A stretch of 64,000 bases of DNA from Desarmillaria ectypa (taxonomy: Eukaryota > Basidiomycota > Agaricomycetes > Agaricales > Physalacriaceae): positions 3,410,001-3,474,000 of the forward strand of contig JAUDYN010000003.1 of NCBI GenBank assembly GCA_030407005.1. The letters run 5' to 3'. A program made the position numbers and the translations under genes. Shown here one piece after another: positions 61,797 to 64,000 of this stretch; positions within the stretch are counted from its first letter, which is position 1; the number at the start of each line of letters is the position of its first letter. The notes under the pieces were generated by a model. That model saw only the letters and a program-made list of their open reading frames with translations. It ran no database searches and was not told the DNA's origin.

Positions 61797-62439
61797 TTAA
61801 ATGAACGTCTCGTAGCGAACAGGCGTGATAGTCTGGGGCACATTGCCAGAGACCGACACGGTGCGGGATTCCCGAGGAAGTGCGGGGATTCTCTTCAATT
61901 CAACACGTTCTGAGATTAGCGGTAAGTAAAATAGAATAAAACGGTAGAAGGGGGAAAATACATACCACCCTTCTCTTTGGCTTCCTTGTGTGCCTCACCG
62001 TTGTGCTTCACCCTGTCCAAGAACTCCTGGCGACACCCTGAGTGCCGGATGTGCTCAACACGGAGGTTCACACGCTTTTCGATGTATCGGTTGCCAACGA
62101 CTTTATACACGATGACACCGACGGCATTGGGGGTGACGTTGTACACGATGCCTGTTCGTCTGCACCAAAAGAATCTCAATACCACCACCGACCCAAGAGC
62201 AGAATGTGCTACGCACCCATGGTAGTATTTGTGGGGCATACCCTTTTGCTGGGCCGCATTGGCCTTGATATCGACAATGTCACCGACACGGTAGTTGATC
62301 AAATACGTCGACAATTTAATAGCACCATGTTCTGCGAAAATATGGTTGGGTCCTTTATTACAATTGTGCAAGACTTACCCTTGAATCCCCGCTTGAACAT
62401 GTGCCGCGTACGGGCTCGGTAACCGAAAGAGTGAGGCAT
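61797..62439 (-). CDS. 60S ribosomal protein eL21
   Basis: ATG 62439 opens MPHSFGYRARTRHMFKRGFK. Later exons read EHGAIKLSTYLINYRVGDIV, DIKANAAQQKGMPHKYYHG, RTGIVYNVTPNAVGVIVYK and NRYIEKRVNLRVEHIRHSGC. The end, after a last intron, is ITPVRYETFI with TAA at 61797-61799. These are all conserved blocks of eukaryotic L21 and no lesion is seen. It is divergent from the uS4 gene, whose start lies 223 bases away, so the pair probably share a promoter region and may be co-regulated as ribosomal protein genes. Confidence 0.93.
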
Positions 62440-62662
62440 CTTGAAGACTGTCGGTGGGTGAGTCGGGTGCCCTTAGAGTTATTGCAAGTACGCACAGTAC
62501 TGTCGATGGTCAGTAAGGACTTTTTCTCGGGTGTTGCCGCAACGTCACTGAGTGGCTGAGTAACAACTTTACAGTTGTGACATGTCACGCTATCCACTTA
62601 ACCGTCGTCGGTAGTAGTTAATTTTCTCGTTCCCTTCTACCACTACCGCCTCAAGAAACAAA
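62440..62662. promoter_or_regulatory. Divergent promoter of eL21 and uS4
   Basis: The 223 bases lie between two outward-facing ribosomal protein start codons. Pyrimidine-rich tracts are present near both. No named binding site was assigned. Confidence 0.45.
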
Positions 62663-63480
62663 ATGCCGAGGTAATGCTCTTCTTTTTGCTTGTGATTTAT
62701 GTTGATTTTTTTTGCGTAGGGCCCCTCGGAACCACAGCAAGACGTGAGCATCCAGTTTCCTCAAGATCCACCTTGTGTGGAGGGTTGCAGTGTGCTGATT
62801 ACAAGCCGTGCCCCATGTTGCTTTTTACAGCTACAAGGTCCCTCGTCGACCATTCGAATCAGCTCGTCTCGATGCCGAGCTGAAGGTAGGGTTCTCTCTT
62901 GTATATCTCTAATATGCCCTGATATCCTTGTATTTAGCTCGCCGGTGAATACGGTCTCCGTAACAAGCGCGAAATCTGGCGTATTGCCCTCACCCTTTCC
63001 AAGATTCGTCGTGCTGCTCGTGAGCTGCTCAAGCTCGATGACAAGGATCCCAAGCGTCTCTTCGAGGGTAATGCTCTTATCCGTCGTCTCGTCCGTATCG
63101 GTGTGCTCGATGAGGCTCGCATGCGTCTCGATTACGTGCTGGCTCTGAAGATTGAGGACTTCTTGGAGAGGCGTCTCCAAACCCAGGTTTTCAAGCTTGG
63201 TTTGGCTAAAAGCATTCACCATGCACGGGTTTTGATTAGACAACGGCACATTCGGTATGCTTTCGCAACATTGTATATTATATTATGCTTACAAGTTTCT
63301 AGGGTTGGCAAGCAGATTGTCAACGTTCCTTCCTTCGTTGTGCGTCTGGACTCCCAGAAGCACATCGACTTTGCCCTCACCTCGCCTTATGGCGGAGGAC
63401 GCCCTGGCCGCGTTAAGCGGAAGCGTGCTGCTGCCGCTGCTAAGAAGGAGGAGGGTGGTGATGATGAGGAAGACGAGTAG
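62663..63480 (+). CDS. 40S ribosomal protein uS4 (S9)
   Basis: Exon 1 is just 8 bases (62663-62670, MPR after splicing). The next gives APRNHSKT, followed by [13 protein letters not shown] and a long exon with [39 protein letters not shown] and [20 protein letters not shown]. The last exon reads [40 protein letters not shown] and an acidic end at 63480. The S4 RNA-binding domain around [17 protein letters not shown] is complete. uS4 is an early assembly protein of the small subunit near the mRNA entry site and helps decoding accuracy. Length and blocks are normal. Confidence 0.95.
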
Positions 63481-63656
63481 ACGTACGTGCCTCTACTCAT
63501 ACGCTCGTTATATGTCGTTGCTATGTTATCATGTAACTGAAATCCCTCGAGCTACCCTGATTGTTGTGCCAGATGTTGAGCAAATACCATTAAAAATCAG
63601 AGTATTGATACAATGAGTGCAACCCAAACAGAATAAGATAAACTGTGCACAGTAGG

Positions 63657-64000
63657 CTACTTCCGAGCAAAGGTAATCTGCAGGAAAACTATTAGTTGTG
63701 TCTAGAAAGTGTTCGGTGAACATACCTTGATTTTGTTCTCCCCGTCGAGCTTGTAGTTGTGTAAAGCATCTTTTGCAACACCCGAACTTCCCTCGTCCAT
63801 GTATTCCACAAACGCAATATCCTTCTTTGACGGGATAAGACGGACTTCGTGGAGATTGGGATATCTGCAGTACAGGATCAGTAAAATACATGCATAGATC
63901 CATCAAGACAGCAACGTACTGGGAGAACAAGGTGACGAGCTGTTCTTTCGTAACACTTTCGGGAAGATTTTGCAAAAAGAGAATTTTGTTGGGCGGTAGG
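63657..64000 (-). CDS. U1A/U2B''-type snRNP protein, C-terminal RRM (partial)
   Basis: The gene enters from the right edge of the window. Minus-strand exons give PPNKILFLQNLPESVTKEQL (RNP2 motif ILFLQNLP), then YPNLHEVRLIPSKKDIAFVE (RNP1-like KKDIAFVEY), YMDEGSSGVAKDALHNYKL and, after an intron, ITFARK with TAG at 63657-63659. The second RRM of the U1A/U2B''/SNF family has exactly this sequence pattern and ends in TFAKK/TFARK. These proteins bind U1 or U2 snRNA stem-loops in the spliceosome. The N-terminal RRM lies outside the window. Confidence 0.87.

Overview
The window is nuclear DNA of a filamentous basidiomycete, most probably an agaricomycete. Genes on both strands are split by many introns of about 48-60 bases. 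Some families are typical of mushroom-forming fungi: F-box/CxxC proteins, a P-loop family with a GxGKTRLLFE motif, MARVEL proteins and an MSS51-C protein. No bacterial operon, virus, rRNA or CRISPR array was seen, and I found no intact transposase or reverse transcriptase.

Left part (1-14.98 kb): accessory region. It holds a P-loop family gene, an F-box gene, a frameshifted member of a dispersed family called here GEY/DPW-FF, a Dal5-type MFS transporter, two KKTQ-type hypothetical genes, GAGCCG-rich repeats, an Emi1-like (DUF3128) gene and a second F-box gene.

15.2-27 kb: mostly conserved housekeeping genes. These are Spc25, a fused Met8/Met1-type sirohaem enzyme, a MARVEL membrane protein, a malic enzyme, a damaged MSS51-C gene, a decayed third F-box gene and SRP14.

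27-46.3 kb: gene-poor and repeat-rich. It contains several wrecks of the GEY/DPW-FF family and its one apparently intact member, a MITE-like element, an almost empty stretch at 32.8-36.5 kb, a tRNA-Asp with a 6-base intron, a second type of F-box gene, ubiquitin-L40 and a tandem repeat array at 43.5-46.2 kb.

46.7-51.5 kb: a compact core block of a family-16 methyltransferase, Gon7, mitochondrial uL2 and RVB2. 52.1-57.6 kb: a tandem pair of Zn2Cys6 transcription factors; the second copy has lost its C-terminal half and abuts fragments of two other families. 58-64 kb: a Shewanella-like phosphatase, an SCI1-like SR protein, eL21, uS4 and the 3' end of a U1A/U2B'' RRM gene.

I found no clearly new multi-gene system. 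The strongest unusual features concern gene structure: a 6-base micro-exon in both transcription factor copies, a 9-base micro-exon in the malic enzyme, a GC-AG intron in SRP14, a start-codon-only exon in RVB2, a tRNA-Asp mini-intron, and a dispersed gene family decaying to fragments.
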